64,000 nucleotides of DNA from Dickeya aquatica (GTDB taxonomy: Bacteria > Pseudomonadota > Gammaproteobacteria > Enterobacterales > Enterobacteriaceae). Below the pieces are notes generated by a model. That model worked only from the letters and a program-made list of their open reading frames with translations. It was not told where the DNA came from and did not search any database. The stretch spans positions 2,666,001 to 2,730,000 of the forward strand of contig NZ_LT615367.1 of the NCBI RefSeq assembly GCF_900095885.1. Direction: 5' to 3'. Numbering within the stretch: the stretch's first letter is position 1; every line of letters begins with the position of its first letter. Shown piece by piece: positions 1 to 8,369 of the stretch. Made by a program: the position numbers and the translations under genes.

Positions 1-1329
1 CATTGCCAGTGCGCTCGGCGCAGCACTGGCTGTAACCGTGTTCAGTGGTGTTTTCAGCGAGCGAATACCATCACTCCAGCGCCGCGCACCTGTACCGCAC
101 AATTCTCCAAAGCTGGCGGTAATCAGCGCATGGTGTGCACCGCTGGCTGTTACTGTTGATAATGGGCGCTCTATGCTATGCCCAAAAAGTTGGTGCTCAT
201 TCGTTCCACGCAGTGGGATCATCGTTGGTGCCACGACGGAAAAATGGCCACCTTTTACTTGAGCACAGAGCGTCCGCATGGACTCATCAATAGGCATTGT
301 ACGCTGACTGCTCGCATTCGCGTGCTCATTGATGAATGGTGTTAATAATGGCGTTACCACCGCACGGTGATTTTCAGTAGCAATAGTGCCGAAAGGCTGA
401 TTGATAGCGACTGGCTTACCAGAATATTCAGGGCCACCAGCTCCAACAATGAACGGTTCGGCATTGGTGAGAACGTGGCGCCACAATCCCTTGGCTACGC
501 GGCGTAACGTATTTGTGGCTAAAGATTTTTTCCGTTCAAATATTGATGTGGACATAATCGACCAGTCAATACAGTCCGCCGCCATCCGCCACTGTTTCAG
601 TTGCCCCGCTTGTACTTCCAGAGATTTCGGATCACCGTGGGTAGGTTTAGGCCAAACGATAGGATGACCATCGCAGCGAATCACCATAAAAAACCGCTTC
701 CGACGCTGCGGCGTACCGTAATTGTCAGCTCGTAATTCGCGGTGATCTACGTTATACCCCAACCCACGCACCAACCGTTGCGCAGGCTCGCTATCAATGG
801 TGATTCCAAGGAATTCACAGCATTCTGCTAACGCTGGGTGATCTGCGGCTACGCCATCAGACAGCATGCCGACGAATGCCGCGAACGTTTCCCCTGATCG
901 CACGGGGTCTGGCTGACGTGTGCCGTCCGCGTCAGTAAGCAAGGGCCCCCAGGTTTTAAATTCGGCCACATTTTCAAGCATCATGACACGCGGGCGCACG
1001 GCCAGCGCCCAGCGCAGAACTACCCAGGCCAGTCCCCGAATTTCTTTTTTAACGGGCGCACTGCCGCGCGCTTTTGAAAAGTGAGTGCAGTCAGGCGAAA
1101 ACCACGCCAGCCCCACCGGGCGACCAGCCGTCGCCGCCACCGGGTCAACATCAAATACCGATTCGCAGTAATGCAGCGTGTCTGGGTGATTCGTGGCGTG
1201 CATCGCAATCGCATTCGGATCGTGATTAATCGCGATATCAACGCTGCGACCAATCGCAAGCTCAATGCCAGTTGAAGCACCGCCGCCACCTGCAAAGTTA
1301 TCAACGACGATTTCCCTGTTATTTTTCAT
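1..1329 (-). CDS. Phage DNA (cytosine-5) methyltransferase, C-terminus beyond window
   Basis: The open frame runs from an ATG at 1329 to the window edge with no stop (443 codons seen). Motif I is visible near the N-terminus as DNFAGGGGASTG (residues 9-20), the catalytic region reads FSPDCTHFSKARG, motif VI is MLENVAEF and motif VIII YGTPQRRKRFF. These are hallmarks of C5-cytosine methyltransferases, which transfer a methyl group from SAM to cytosine. The catalytic loop has PDCT in place of the usual PCQ, a variant form. The start overlaps the stop of the upstream adenine methyltransferase as ATGA, so the two are translationally coupled. Likely role: modification of phage DNA against host restriction. 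Confidence 0.88.
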   Translation of the reverse strand, partial: MKNNREIVVDNFAGGGGASTGIELAIGRSVDIAINHDPNAIAMHATNHPDTLHYCESVFDVDPVAATAGRPVGLAWFSPDCTHFSKARGSAPVKKEIRGLAWVVLRWALAVRPRVMMLENVAEFKTWGPLLTDADGTRQPDPVRSGETFAAFVGMLSDGVAADHPALAECCEFLGITIDSEPAQRLVRGLGYNVDHRELRADNYGTPQRRKRFFMVIRCDGHPIVWPKPTHGDPKSLEVQAGQLKQWRMAADCIDWSIMSTSIFERKKSLATNTLRRVAKGLWRHVLTNAEPFIVGAGGPEYSGKPVAINQPFGTIATENHRAVVTPLLTPFINEHANASSQRTMPIDESMRTLCAQVKGGHFSVVAPTMIPLRGTNEHQLFGHSIERPLSTVTASGAHHALITASFGELCGTGARRWSDGIRSLKTPLNTVTASAAPSALAM

Positions 1330-2192
1330 GCTGCTGCTCCCATGGCTACGGATAATGTTTCTGCGGTCGTGATAATTGCCGAATCCGGTACGCCTTCGAG
1401 TTTCAGGCGGTTGATATGACTGCGGAGTTTGTTTTGCAGGCCAGCAGGCAGCGTGATCGCTGCCGGGATCTGCTCGAAGAGGAAATTAACTTCCGATGGC
1501 CAGACAGTATTCTCTGTCTCTGGAATGATGATCGACTGCTGAGGTACTAACCGCCCCGCTTCTCGCCGGATCTGTGCCAAGAACGCGTCACCCGTCGCCA
1601 GCAGTTTTTCCCGCTGAATGTAGCTAACTGAAGGGCCACGCCATTCTTTATCAAAAACCGCGATAGCTGCGCCAAAACCTGCGCTACTGGGAATTTGCTT
1701 ATCGTCTTTCGGCTTAAACCAGGCGGGAACCTCAAACGCAATACGCCCGCGAATGAACGCAACGTGATCGGCGTGCTCCGGCCACCAGACTTCAGACGTG
1801 GCTGATTTGATGAGAAAGACATAGCGCCCGCCACGTTCCCGCATTTTGGCGGTGTGGGCCATAACGTGGCGCATACCGGTGATGTACTCACCCTCATGCA
1901 TTTTCGCTGTGCTGTACGGTGGGTTAGCAAACGCTGCGCCGTTCAGTTCAGCCAGACGCGCTGACCAGTCCTGCACCAGCGCGTTATCCTCCGCCGTGTA
2001 ATACGCCGGACACTTCGAGTTTTCCCCGTCGCTGAACAGGTCAAGCACCAGCGGGCCAAACATGGCATTGATACCCCAAAAAAGGGTATCCGGTGTACGC
2101 CATTGATCGCCTACATCTTTCAGTAAATGCGCATCTTCAGCTTTCTGAGCATTCAGTGCCTGCACGTACTCGGTTTGGGAGAAATCAGTCAT
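1326..2192 (-). CDS. Phage DNA N6-adenine methyltransferase (Dam-like)
   Basis: 288 aa. Residues 26-45 carry the QWRTPDTLFWGINAMFGPLV segment and a following LDLFSD motif, typical of the phage Dam family; the catalytic motif is NPPY within FANPPYS (about residue 90). It should methylate adenine N6 using SAM. The start codon overlaps the stop of the KilA-N gene by 4 bp, and its own stop overlaps the start of the cytosine methyltransferase, so the three form a tight operon. Length is usual for the family with a short C-terminal extension. Its recognition site cannot be told from sequence. Confidence 0.88.
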   Translation of the reverse strand: MTDFSQTEYVQALNAQKAEDAHLLKDVGDQWRTPDTLFWGINAMFGPLVLDLFSDGENSKCPAYYTAEDNALVQDWSARLAELNGAAFANPPYSTAKMHEGEYITGMRHVMAHTAKMRERGGRYVFLIKSATSEVWWPEHADHVAFIRGRIAFEVPAWFKPKDDKQIPSSAGFGAAIAVFDKEWRGPSVSYIQREKLLATGDAFLAQIRREAGRLVPQQSIIIPETENTVWPSEVNFLFEQIPAAITLPAGLQNKLRSHINRLKLEGVPDSAIITTAETLSVAMGAAA

Positions 2193-2965
2193 GCCGCATC
2201 CCTCCCCGCAATGATTGCCAACAGATCATCAGCCCGAGATTCGAAAAAGTGTGGCTGTGTCTCGCGCGGGTTAGCCGGGCTGGTCATATTTTTGCCGTAA
2301 CGCAGCCCCTGTGATGTCAGCGACCAGAACGATTTGGTTTTCTTGCCCGTGCTGGAGCGTGTTTTACGTTCAACAATTCCCGCCGCCTCAAGCCGCAGAT
2401 AGGCGATCGCCGCCGTCATGGTGAAACCGTGCTGGCGTAACAAATCGGTAAGCGCTTTTGTTGTCCGGCTGGAACCGTCCGCCGCGTCACTGGGTGCATC
2501 AATGGCGTAGTTAGGCATCAGGTTGATGCCGATAATGGATTGTAGTTTTTGATATGCACCGAGCTTTGAGCTGTTAGATAGGTTTAGTGTTCGGGCGGCA
2601 GACTCTACGATCATGATCCCCGCCTGAACTCGCTCACGGACATTCTCCGCCGTCGGGTTCGGATTAGCGGCCGCATCAAAAGTGCGGATCACCCTCAGGT
2701 TGAATGACGCGCTAATCCACATGGCATAGGCATAAACCAGTTCTCGACACACGAAGGTGCCACCGTTGCGGCCCTCAAGCCTAACTACCGGAATCTCGGT
2801 AGTTTCCAGCTCGGCGATAAGCGCTATGGTTTGCTTGTTCGCCAGCCAGTAGCTTGGGGCGTGGCGCTTTTCTCCGCCAGACGCACGATGCAGATCATTC
2901 AAGTTGTAACGGCCATCAGTGTCGCGACGAATGGCGATATTGGCAATCACGATAGGCGTATTCAT
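2189..2965 (-). CDS. KilA-N domain phage regulator
   Basis: 258 aa. The first 100 residues match the KilA-N DNA-binding fold: an N-terminal [19 protein letters not shown] segment, then [18 protein letters not shown] and a closing [11 protein letters not shown]. Residues about 165-225 look like a second, winged-helix-type domain ([20 protein letters not shown], then a basic [14 protein letters not shown] turn). KilA-N proteins are common in phage early and late regulation, usually as DNA-binding proteins of unknown target. Coupled by 4-bp overlaps to its neighbours on both sides. Confidence 0.8.
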   Translation of the reverse strand: MNTPIVIANIAIRRDTDGRYNLNDLHRASGGEKRHAPSYWLANKQTIALIAELETTEIPVVRLEGRNGGTFVCRELVYAYAMWISASFNLRVIRTFDAAANPNPTAENVRERVQAGIMIVESAARTLNLSNSSKLGAYQKLQSIIGINLMPNYAIDAPSDAADGSSRTTKALTDLLRQHGFTMTAAIAYLRLEAAGIVERKTRSSTGKKTKSFWSLTSQGLRYGKNMTSPANPRETQPHFFESRADDLLAIIAGRDAA

Positions 2966-4095
2966 TGCACCGCCTCCCCGATCACTGTCCGTGTGCCGTC
3001 ATGCGTCGGCGCAGAGACTACACCTTTGCTTTCCATCGCCTCAATCAAGCGCGCCGCACGGTTATACCCGATGCGGAAATGGCGCTGGAGACCGGATATT
3101 GTCGCCCGGCACGAAGATTGCACAAACTGAACAGCCTCTGGGTAAAGCCGATCATCTTGCAAATCGTGGTTTTCTGGCTCTGGTGCCACACGGTCAGCCT
3201 CCCCTCCCAGCGCATCAATCAAACTGTTGATCAGCGCCGACAATTCCCCCGTCAGTAGTACGAAATCAGCGTCAAATCGCTGTGCCGTATCTTCCCGGTC
3301 GATATCGTCGTTCTGCTCGAGTAAAACATCGGAGAATTTCAGTTTCTTCAGGCTACCGTCATCACCCAGCACAAAGTTGATCCGCTCCTGCCAGTCCAGT
3401 GCCAGCTTAGTCACCACCTTGCCCGCTTCGATATGCCCGGCGATTTCATCTGTGACCAAATCCTGATGCTTACTGCGCAGAATACCGCCGTCCTCCAGCA
3501 CCGCTTTTAGCTCGGCTTCGTCCTGCAAGGCGAAGCCAGCAGGCGCAGCACCGGAGCGTACCCACTCCGTCAGTGTCAACTCAATGGGGGTTTCCAGCAT
3601 CAAGGGCACAACAGGCAATGATCCCAGCGTCTTGCGCAGCAGTGCCAGCGCGTCTTCGGCTTTTTTGGCGCTGGCCGCATCAACGATGATTAACCCGGCC
3701 CCTGCGTTAATCCAGATTTGGGTGGTATGGTATTTACTGAACGCACGCGGCAGGAGCGTTTGGATAACTTCATCCTTCAACGCATCTTTCTCGGTTTTTT
3801 TCAGGCGACGCTGTTGCACGGTTTCCATACTGTCGATTTTCGCTGCCAGCTCACGCGCAATCACTGGCGCAGGCAGGATTTTTTCTTCACGCTGCAACGT
3901 GAGGAGGATCTGCCCGTTAGCCTGGTGGATTAATTCGCTATAGCCCACTCCCAGCGGCGATATCCAGCCGGTTTTCGCTCTGTCCTGGCTGCCACATGGC
4001 GCAAAGGTAAAAACAGCCAGTTTGTCGTTCAGATCATCGAATGCGATATCGCGGGTCAGGCGATAAATCAGCGCATTCTTGAAAATCATGGTCAT
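2962..4095 (-). CDS. RdgC-family protein with C-terminal FtsK gamma domain
   Basis: 377 aa. Residues about 3-303 are a full-length RdgC: AFTPCGSQD-like [76 protein letters not shown] and a [20 protein letters not shown] ending match the E. coli protein closely. RdgC is a ring-forming DNA-binding protein that restrains RecA. Residues about 317-375 ([38 protein letters not shown]) are a winged helix of the FtsK gamma type, which reads KOPS motifs in FtsK. Standalone RdgC is about 303 aa, so this is a fusion through a short acidic linker. Start: ATG at 4095 behind GAGGA; an internal ATG at 4089 is possible. Confidence 0.88.
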   Translation of the reverse strand: MTMIFKNALIYRLTRDIAFDDLNDKLAVFTFAPCGSQDRAKTGWISPLGVGYSELIHQANGQILLTLQREEKILPAPVIARELAAKIDSMETVQQRRLKKTEKDALKDEVIQTLLPRAFSKYHTTQIWINAGAGLIIVDAASAKKAEDALALLRKTLGSLPVVPLMLETPIELTLTEWVRSGAAPAGFALQDEAELKAVLEDGGILRSKHQDLVTDEIAGHIEAGKVVTKLALDWQERINFVLGDDGSLKKLKFSDVLLEQNDDIDREDTAQRFDADFVLLTGELSALINSLIDALGGEADRVAPEPENHDLQDDRLYPEAVQFVQSSCRATISGLQRHFRIGYNRAARLIEAMESKGVVSAPTHDGTRTVIGEAVQ

Positions 4096-4098
4096 TGG

Positions 4099-4851
4099 TC
4101 AGTCCTCATTGGTCGTTGTGTTTCTCCGGGGGTAACGCGCCCGGATCGCATTTAGAAATTCCTGCCCCCTCACATCAGTTTCTGCCGTGGCGATGCCCAG
4201 CTCGGCCCCTATGGTTGGCGGACGTCGTAAGTCGTCAAGTTGCGTCTTCGGGGCTGGGATTGGCTGCCCCGCCATGACTTTCTTTTCCCATTGCTTTAGC
4301 AGGCGTTCTGCCACTTTGCGCATCTCACCTGTCGTGTGGTTGTACTGCAACATTACACGGCGCATATCCGTCACCAGCCAAAACATGATCGGCGCCGACC
4401 AAGGGAAGCATTCTGGTGTGGCGTAGAATCCGCGTTGGGCGCTATAGCGCTGAAATTCCTCCATCACCGCATCGACATCCGGCAGGCCGGCGAGCTGAGA
4501 GCCACCTTCACGACACCAAGCGATAAACAGGCCTGGTGATGGAAGAAATGGGCTTTCACTCAGGCGCGCTCGCCGTAATCCCATCTGGATCAGCGCTGGG
4601 CTGTTGATACCGTTCTCGGCAAATGCTCGCGTCCACTGCTGGCGCAATTCGTCCAGTTCGGCTTGCGTCTTGATATGCGCGTTCACCGCCGGAAAGATCA
4701 CCCGCAGTTGCTGAAACAGGCTGTTGAATAGCTGACGTACATTGGCATCCGGTTCAAAGCAGATTGCGTTTTGCTGCGGTGCCGACATAGCCGCCAGCGC
4801 TGCGCCGTTGCGATTACCGATATGGCGTTGGATTGACTGAATCCCTTTCAT
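4099..4851 (-). CDS. Phage replication protein P (helicase loader)
   Basis: 250 aa, similar in size and features to lambda P (233 aa): the segment FPAVNAHIKTQAELDELRQQWTRAF region (residues 54-79), GINSPALIQMGLRRAR and a SPFLPSPGLFIAWCREG motif are characteristic of the replication P family, which brings host DnaB helicase to the O-bound origin. It starts at the ATGA overlap with the O gene and ends 3 bp before the RdgC fusion. Position directly after O supports the call. Confidence 0.85.
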   Translation of the reverse strand: MKGIQSIQRHIGNRNGAALAAMSAPQQNAICFEPDANVRQLFNSLFQQLRVIFPAVNAHIKTQAELDELRQQWTRAFAENGINSPALIQMGLRRARLSESPFLPSPGLFIAWCREGGSQLAGLPDVDAVMEEFQRYSAQRGFYATPECFPWSAPIMFWLVTDMRRVMLQYNHTTGEMRKVAERLLKQWEKKVMAGQPIPAPKTQLDDLRRPPTIGAELGIATAETDVRGQEFLNAIRARYPRRNTTTNED

Positions 4852-5831
4852 ATCAGCCCCCCCAGCCCGTCAGCCCAATCAGTGCTGTCCCAATCCAGCT
4901 CTTCACGGTGTTGCTTACCGATCTGGTTTGTACGTTGGATTTTCAGCGCACCCCATTTCACCCGCAGCTTTGCGGGGCTGAGGATGTTGCTTTGCCAAAA
5001 CTCATGCGTATTTGCCCAGCGGAAGGCTTCACAGATTTCCCGGTGTGTAAGCCCGTCCTGTTGCCGCATCAGGCGGATGGTGTTAGCCCATTCTGGCCAG
5101 TTGGGCGTTTTCGCTGAAGCGTCCAAGGTCAGAATTTTTTCGTACATCCAGACGGCGGCTTTGACATCTTCGAATGTTCCCCATGCTTTCCCTGCTGGCG
5201 TGAAGATCACCGCGTCTGGGTGGTGCGAGATAAACTTATCGGCTTTCGCTTTCGTCGCCTCATTCGCTTGCGAAAAACGCTGAGACGAATATTTAGAGAT
5301 GATCGTTAGATCATCTCTTTGTATGTAATTAACTGCATAGAGATAGGGAATTCCGACTTCGGAATCGCCCAGTTCCATCTTCGGAATTCCCGGATTTCCA
5401 TCTTCGGAATTCCCAACCGGCAATGTCGGTGGGTTTTCGTCCGGTTTATCGATGGTTTTTTGCTCAGGGAAAATCAACCCTATCAGTGCCTCACCATCCA
5501 GATGGTAGTGCTTGACTGTCTTGCCACTCGGTAACTGGTGAGTACCAGTTGTCAGAACGCCAGGCATGTGAAGCTCCAGCTTTTCCACAATGCGTTGAAC
5601 CTGCCGTGCACTAAGCTCAAGTTCTTCACCTAATTTGGCGTGCTCTTTGTAAAACCAGCCATCCGCCAGCTTGGATTTACCAGACCAGTAAATTAACTGC
5701 CCAAGCACCATAGCCAGTTGTGCCGCTTGCTGTTCGCCCTTGAGCGAAAAGAACCGCAATAGTGGCCTAGGGATAACGATGCTATTACGTTGCCCCGTCA
5801 ATTCACTGACGATGTTGAAGATTCTGCTCAT
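4848..5831 (-). CDS. Phage replication initiator (O-type) with internal origin
   Basis: 327 aa. The N-terminal half has a winged-helix layout (YWSGKSKLADGWFYKEHAKL, LELSARQVQRIVEKLELHM) seen in phage O-like initiators. The central, poorly conserved stretch (residues about 140-165, NSEDGNPGIPKMELGDSEVG) is encoded by DNA that itself consists of spaced iterons, just as lambda's origin lies inside O. The C-terminal half (residues 220-300) would contact P. Start: ATG at 5831 preceded by GAGGGACGCC. Followed by P with a 4-bp overlap. No catalytic motif is expected. Confidence 0.82.
   Translation of the reverse strand: MSRIFNIVSELTGQRNSIVIPRPLLRFFSLKGEQQAAQLAMVLGQLIYWSGKSKLADGWFYKEHAKLGEELELSARQVQRIVEKLELHMPGVLTTGTHQLPSGKTVKHYHLDGEALIGLIFPEQKTIDKPDENPPTLPVGNSEDGNPGIPKMELGDSEVGIPYLYAVNYIQRDDLTIISKYSSQRFSQANEATKAKADKFISHHPDAVIFTPAGKAWGTFEDVKAAVWMYEKILTLDASAKTPNWPEWANTIRLMRQQDGLTHREICEAFRWANTHEFWQSNILSPAKLRVKWGALKIQRTNQIGKQHREELDWDSTDWADGLGGLI
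5295..5410. other. Predicted prophage replication origin inside O
   Basis: Three near-palindromic iterons of the form TTCCNNCTTCGGAAT lie at 5351-5365, 5373-5387 and 5396-5410, spaced 22 and 23 bp (two helical turns). The side downstream in O orientation (5285-5345) is AT-rich and contains a perfect 10-bp inverted repeat, AGAGATGATC-GTTA-GATCATCTCT, at 5295-5318 with a GATC in each arm. The arrangement of iterons followed by an AT-rich flank is that of lambdoid origins, so O binding at the iterons and melting to their left in this numbering is inferred. Confidence 0.78.
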
Positions 5832-5895
5832 GGCGTCCCTCTAGATCTTGCGGATGAAATACATCCACGAATAGCCAACGCAGCTTGCTACTCAT
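5803..5895 (-). CDS. Possible 30-residue ORF between DUF4222 gene and O
   Basis: An ATG at 5895 overlaps the stop of the DUF4222 gene (ATGA) and opens 30 codons ending at 5803, inside the start of O. It holds the O ribosome site near its end, so its main effect could be translational coupling. No protein family recognised; it may not be a functional product. Confidence 0.3.
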   Translation of the reverse strand: MSSKLRWLFVDVFHPQDLEGRHEQNLQHRQ

Positions 5896-6068
5896 ACATC
5901 AAGCCTCGTGAAATACTTCTGCACCTGCCACAGCGGGCGGGCGCATGGATGCTCATATCCGGGGCGAGTGAAAATCACCCGCTGGGTTGCAGGCTCATAC
6001 CCTGTGACATGCACAATCACGCCGTTTTTATCCCGGTAGCGGCGATTAAGGGGTTTGGTTATTTCCAT
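5892..6068 (-). CDS. DUF4222 small phage protein
   Basis: 58 aa. Motifs RRYRDKNGVIVHVTGYEP (9-26) and QRVIFTRPGYEHPCARPL (29-46) are the DUF4222 signature found in many enteric prophages between the cII position and O. Function unknown. The start ATG at 6068 lies 4 bp after the stop of the preceding 64-aa gene, and a GAA-rich but weak ribosome site suggests coupled translation. Confidence 0.82.
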   Translation of the reverse strand: MEITKPLNRRYRDKNGVIVHVTGYEPATQRVIFTRPGYEHPCARPLWQVQKYFTRLDV

Positions 6069-6071
6069 GAT

Positions 6072-6266
6072 TCACCGCCGCGTTCGTTTCAACTCAACTG
6101 TCACCACCTGACGCGAATAAAACGCGCGCGTCACGTGAGACAAAGCCCCTGTGATGGCCAGACGCCGGGTTTCTTCCCCGGCGATATCCAGCTTGCCGCC
6201 AACGATGCTGGCGACAAGATCCACGCTTTGTGTGGTGCTGATTTGGGTTTCGTAGGATTGCTTCAT
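6072..6266 (-). CDS. Small phage protein, unrecognised (64 aa)
   Basis: 64 aa beginning MKQSYETQIS. The chosen start at 6266 forms an ATGA overlap with the stop of the upstream 118-aa gene; a longer in-frame start exists upstream but would run over that gene. Composition is ordinary, ending in a basic ELKRTRR tail. No family recognised. Its place in the cro-to-O interval makes it part of the early rightward operon. Confidence 0.65.
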   Translation of the reverse strand: MKQSYETQISTTQSVDLVASIVGGKLDIAGEETRRLAITGALSHVTRAFYSRQVVTVELKRTRR

Positions 6267-6619
6267 CGTGGCGCCCTCTCCGGCAACGGCGGCAACCAAT
6301 CGGGGATTGGCAAACCGGCGGCAATCAGTTCGCGGTGAACATGAGTGAGCATGTCTGGTGATTCGGCGAACATCGCCAGAAAGCCCCGGATCGCTGCGGT
6401 ATTGGTTTCAACGGCAGGATTGGACGACATGGCACCCGCCACGCTTTTGATGGTGGCAGCCTCGCTCTCCGTCCAGCGGGTTTTGATCTGGTCTTCGCGC
6501 ACGTCGTGGAACGGCAAGCCAGCCTTGCCCACTTTTTTGCGTGAAAGCAATTCCTTGCGAACACCGGACGCGATCGCAGCCCCTGCCGTATCACCGGCAG
6601 GTCGATGTATTGTGGTCAT
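6263..6619 (-). CDS. Small phage protein in the cII position (118 aa)
   Basis: 118 aa starting MTTIHRPAGD. It occupies the place of cII, directly after the Cro-type gene, but I cannot match it to CII: there is no clear helix-turn-helix. A conserved-looking core GLPFHDVREDQIKTRW is followed by a predicted helical middle and a proline-rich end. Its initiation region is one copy of a recurrent TAAGGACTGACCAATGACC element found before several genes in this prophage. Function unknown. Confidence 0.7.
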   Translation of the reverse strand: MTTIHRPAGDTAGAAIASGVRKELLSRKKVGKAGLPFHDVREDQIKTRWTESEAATIKSVAGAMSSNPAVETNTAAIRGFLAMFAESPDMLTHVHRELIAAGLPIPDWLPPLPERAPR

Positions 6620-6667
6620 TGGTCAGTCCTTAACGTTACTGTTTTTCTGGTTTGGTCAGAACCAGGT

Positions 6668-6895
6668 TTATTGAGATATTAACTCGGGCCATATCCTGCT
6701 CCAGTCATGGGGGCGTAAATCTTGTCTGCTCACGCATTTTGCTGTCGCCACCTCGATATCAACACATCGTTCTGGTGATATCGGACAGCGCCCAGAGGCA
6801 ATTTGCGACAAATGCGATTGTGAAATACCGAGCGTGGCTGCCAGTTTTTTAGCACCACCTCGCTCCAAATTTTTGATGTATGTTTTTAACTCCAT
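6668..6895 (-). CDS. Cro-type / YdaS-family DNA-binding regulator
   Basis: 75 aa. A helix-turn-helix is visible at residues 15-34 (AKKLAATLGISQSHLSQIAS), followed by SGRCPISPERCVDIEVAT and the tail DLRPHDWSRIWPEL that marks the YdaS/Cro group. It is the first gene of the minus-strand early operon and diverges from the CI gene across a shared operator region, the usual place of cro. Expected role: repression of the repressor promoter and commitment to lytic growth. The YdaS name has been linked to antitoxins in Rac, but no ydaT-like toxin follows here. Confidence 0.85.
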   Translation of the reverse strand: MELKTYIKNLERGGAKKLAATLGISQSHLSQIASGRCPISPERCVDIEVATAKCVSRQDLRPHDWSRIWPELISQ

Positions 6896-6925
6896 GGAAG
6901 GAAACCTCTTCTTTGTTTAGAGCCG

Positions 6926-6953
6926 AGTTTAGTTATCACTAAACCAAAGTCAA
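6926..6953 (-). promoter_or_regulatory. Early promoter for cro operon (pR equivalent)
   Basis: Read on the minus strand: -35 TTGACT (6948-6953), 16-bp spacer, -10 TAAACT (6926-6931). The identical pair with the same spacing occurs at the plus-strand left promoter (8628-8655), which supports both calls. The Cro gene starts 30 bp downstream behind AAGAGG. Confidence 0.75.
6927..6944. promoter_or_regulatory. CI/Cro operator palindrome
   Basis: GTTTAGTTATCACTAAAC has perfect 7-bp arms (GTTTAGT and ACTAAAC) around TATC and covers the -10 region of the cro promoter. Related half-sites GTTTAGA (6914-6920) and GTTTAAT (6964-6970) flank it, suggesting a three-site operator. Binding is inferred from position and symmetry. 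Confidence 0.7.
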
Positions 6954-6968
6954 GAGTTTGCTTGTTTA

Positions 6969-7649
6969 ATGAATACTAATCAAAATGTCTTTATGGATAT
7001 CAAAGAGATCAGGCGTGCTCGCCTCAAAGAATGGTTTTCGGAGAGAGCGATCCCCGAAAAAGAGAAAAGTTTTATATCCCAGCTTTTAAGTGGGAAGGCG
7101 TCTTTTGGCGAAAAAGCGGCCAGAAGGCTGGAGCGTGATTACGCGATGCCATCCGGTTATTTAGACATGGAGCTGTCAAAATCTTACGTATCAAAATCAG
7201 GCGATTCTGTAGAACATTATCGTGTGGATGTCATGGATATTAGGGCTAGTGCAGGCCCCGGTGTCATTGTCACCGGTGACTATATCGAAACCATCACCGC
7301 AGTTGAATTCACGACAGAGCAAGCACGCCAGTTATTTGGAGGTCGTATATCTGAGGTTATCAAGATGATAACTATCTCAGGCGATAGCATGGCTGGAACC
7401 ATCAATCCCGGCGACCAGGCATTTGTCGATGTGTCGGTTAATGCATTTAACGGTGACGGAGTTTACGTTTTCGTGTTCGGAAATACCCTGCACGTCAAGC
7501 GGCTGCAAATGATGAAAGACAAATTGGCCGTGCTATCTGATAACGAAAAATACAAACCATGGTTTATCGAGGCGGGCGACGAAGATCAATTCCACATTGT
7601 CGCACAAGTGCTGATAGGCCAGACCGTAGAATATCGTCGATTTGCCTGA
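6969..7649 (+). CDS. CI-type phage repressor (LexA-like self-cleaving)
   Basis: 226 aa. The N-terminal 65 residues form a DNA-binding domain; the C-terminal part is an S24/LexA-type protease with a cleavage site Ala95-Gly96 (RASAGPG), nucleophile Ser140 in SGDSM and general-base Lys177 in HVKRL. It maintains lysogeny by repressing the divergent early promoters and should be cleaved through RecA during the SOS response. All catalytic residues are present, so it should be inducible. The first ATG follows an AT-rich leader with no good ribosome site, similar to lambda cI read from its maintenance promoter; an internal ATG at codon 9 is possible. Confidence 0.92.
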   Translation: MNTNQNVFMDIKEIRRARLKEWFSERAIPEKEKSFISQLLSGKASFGEKAARRLERDYAMPSGYLDMELSKSYVSKSGDSVEHYRVDVMDIRASAGPGVIVTGDYIETITAVEFTTEQARQLFGGRISEVIKMITISGDSMAGTINPGDQAFVDVSVNAFNGDGVYVFVFGNTLHVKRLQMMKDKLAVLSDNEKYKPWFIEAGDEDQFHIVAQVLIGQTVEYRRFA

Positions 7650-7712
7650 GTTTAAATTGCCCGGATAACACGACCAGGAAGGACAGGCAAACCAAGTAAT
7701 AGGTTATCAATT

Positions 7713-8369
7713 ATGGATTTTTGGATCGTAATAGGGATTGCAGCTGCGGTTATCTATCTGGTAAACAAAAAAAAGACCAAAATCACAGACGAAACCGTTA
7801 TTCGGCAAACCAACACTATTAAAACCAGTACGGGGGAAATCCGTATTGAACGCACCCAGACGATCAAACATGAGCATACTGAGTATGCCGCGCCGTATGG
7901 GAAAGCAGCCCCATTAGCCCCAATCCCTACCATTACTGAGGTCAGCACAGAAAAACGCTCAACACTCAGCCAGCTCGAAGACGAGTTCGCTCGCAAGATG
8001 AAAGAGGAGAAGGAAGTGGCCGCACCTAAAATTACAATCACTCACCCTATGCGTCCAGCATCAAAACCCATTACCCAACGCCCTGTAACAACAGATAATG
8101 TCAGCGCAGAATCATCTGCGAATGCAGGTAAGAAAGTTTGCCCACGATGCAGCAGAAATCTTGCCTATGATAAATTCAGGAAATCCAGCAAGCACGAGGG
8201 GGGTTATACAACCTGGTGTGATGAATGTTTGAGCGCGCCACGCAATACTCAACATATGAAGTATTGCCCTAAATGTAAAAAAAGAAAAATGAAAACAAGC
8301 TTTTATAAAAATGGGAACCGGGCTGATGGTTTTACATTATGGTGTAAAAATTGTATGGATAACTCTTAA
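7713..8369 (+). CDS. Membrane-anchored tandem zinc-motif protein in rex position
   Basis: 218 aa. Residues 3-17 are a hydrophobic segment, followed by KKKTK, so the protein should be anchored with its bulk in the cytoplasm. Residues 20-140 are polar and low in complexity. The C-terminus has two tandem copies of one module, C143-x2-C146-x22-C169-x2-C172 and C185-x2-C188-x22-C211-x2-C214, with shared F, GG/DG and TW/LW residues. The module resembles zinc knuckles seen beside HNH nucleases, but no HNH motif is present. It lies downstream of cI in the same orientation and before the left promoter, the place of rexAB in lambda, so it is likely expressed in the lysogen. Function not known; superinfection exclusion is an inference. 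Confidence 0.7.
   Translation: MDFWIVIGIAAAVIYLVNKKKTKITDETVIRQTNTIKTSTGEIRIERTQTIKHEHTEYAAPYGKAAPLAPIPTITEVSTEKRSTLSQLEDEFARKMKEEKEVAAPKITITHPMRPASKPITQRPVTTDNVSAESSANAGKKVCPRCSRNLAYDKFRKSSKHEGGYTTWCDECLSAPRNTQHMKYCPKCKKRKMKTSFYKNGNRADGFTLWCKNCMDNS

Noticed and set aside
6668..6895. YdaS-like regulator as half of a toxin-antitoxin pair
   Set aside because: No YdaT-like partner follows; gene position and operator fit a Cro role.
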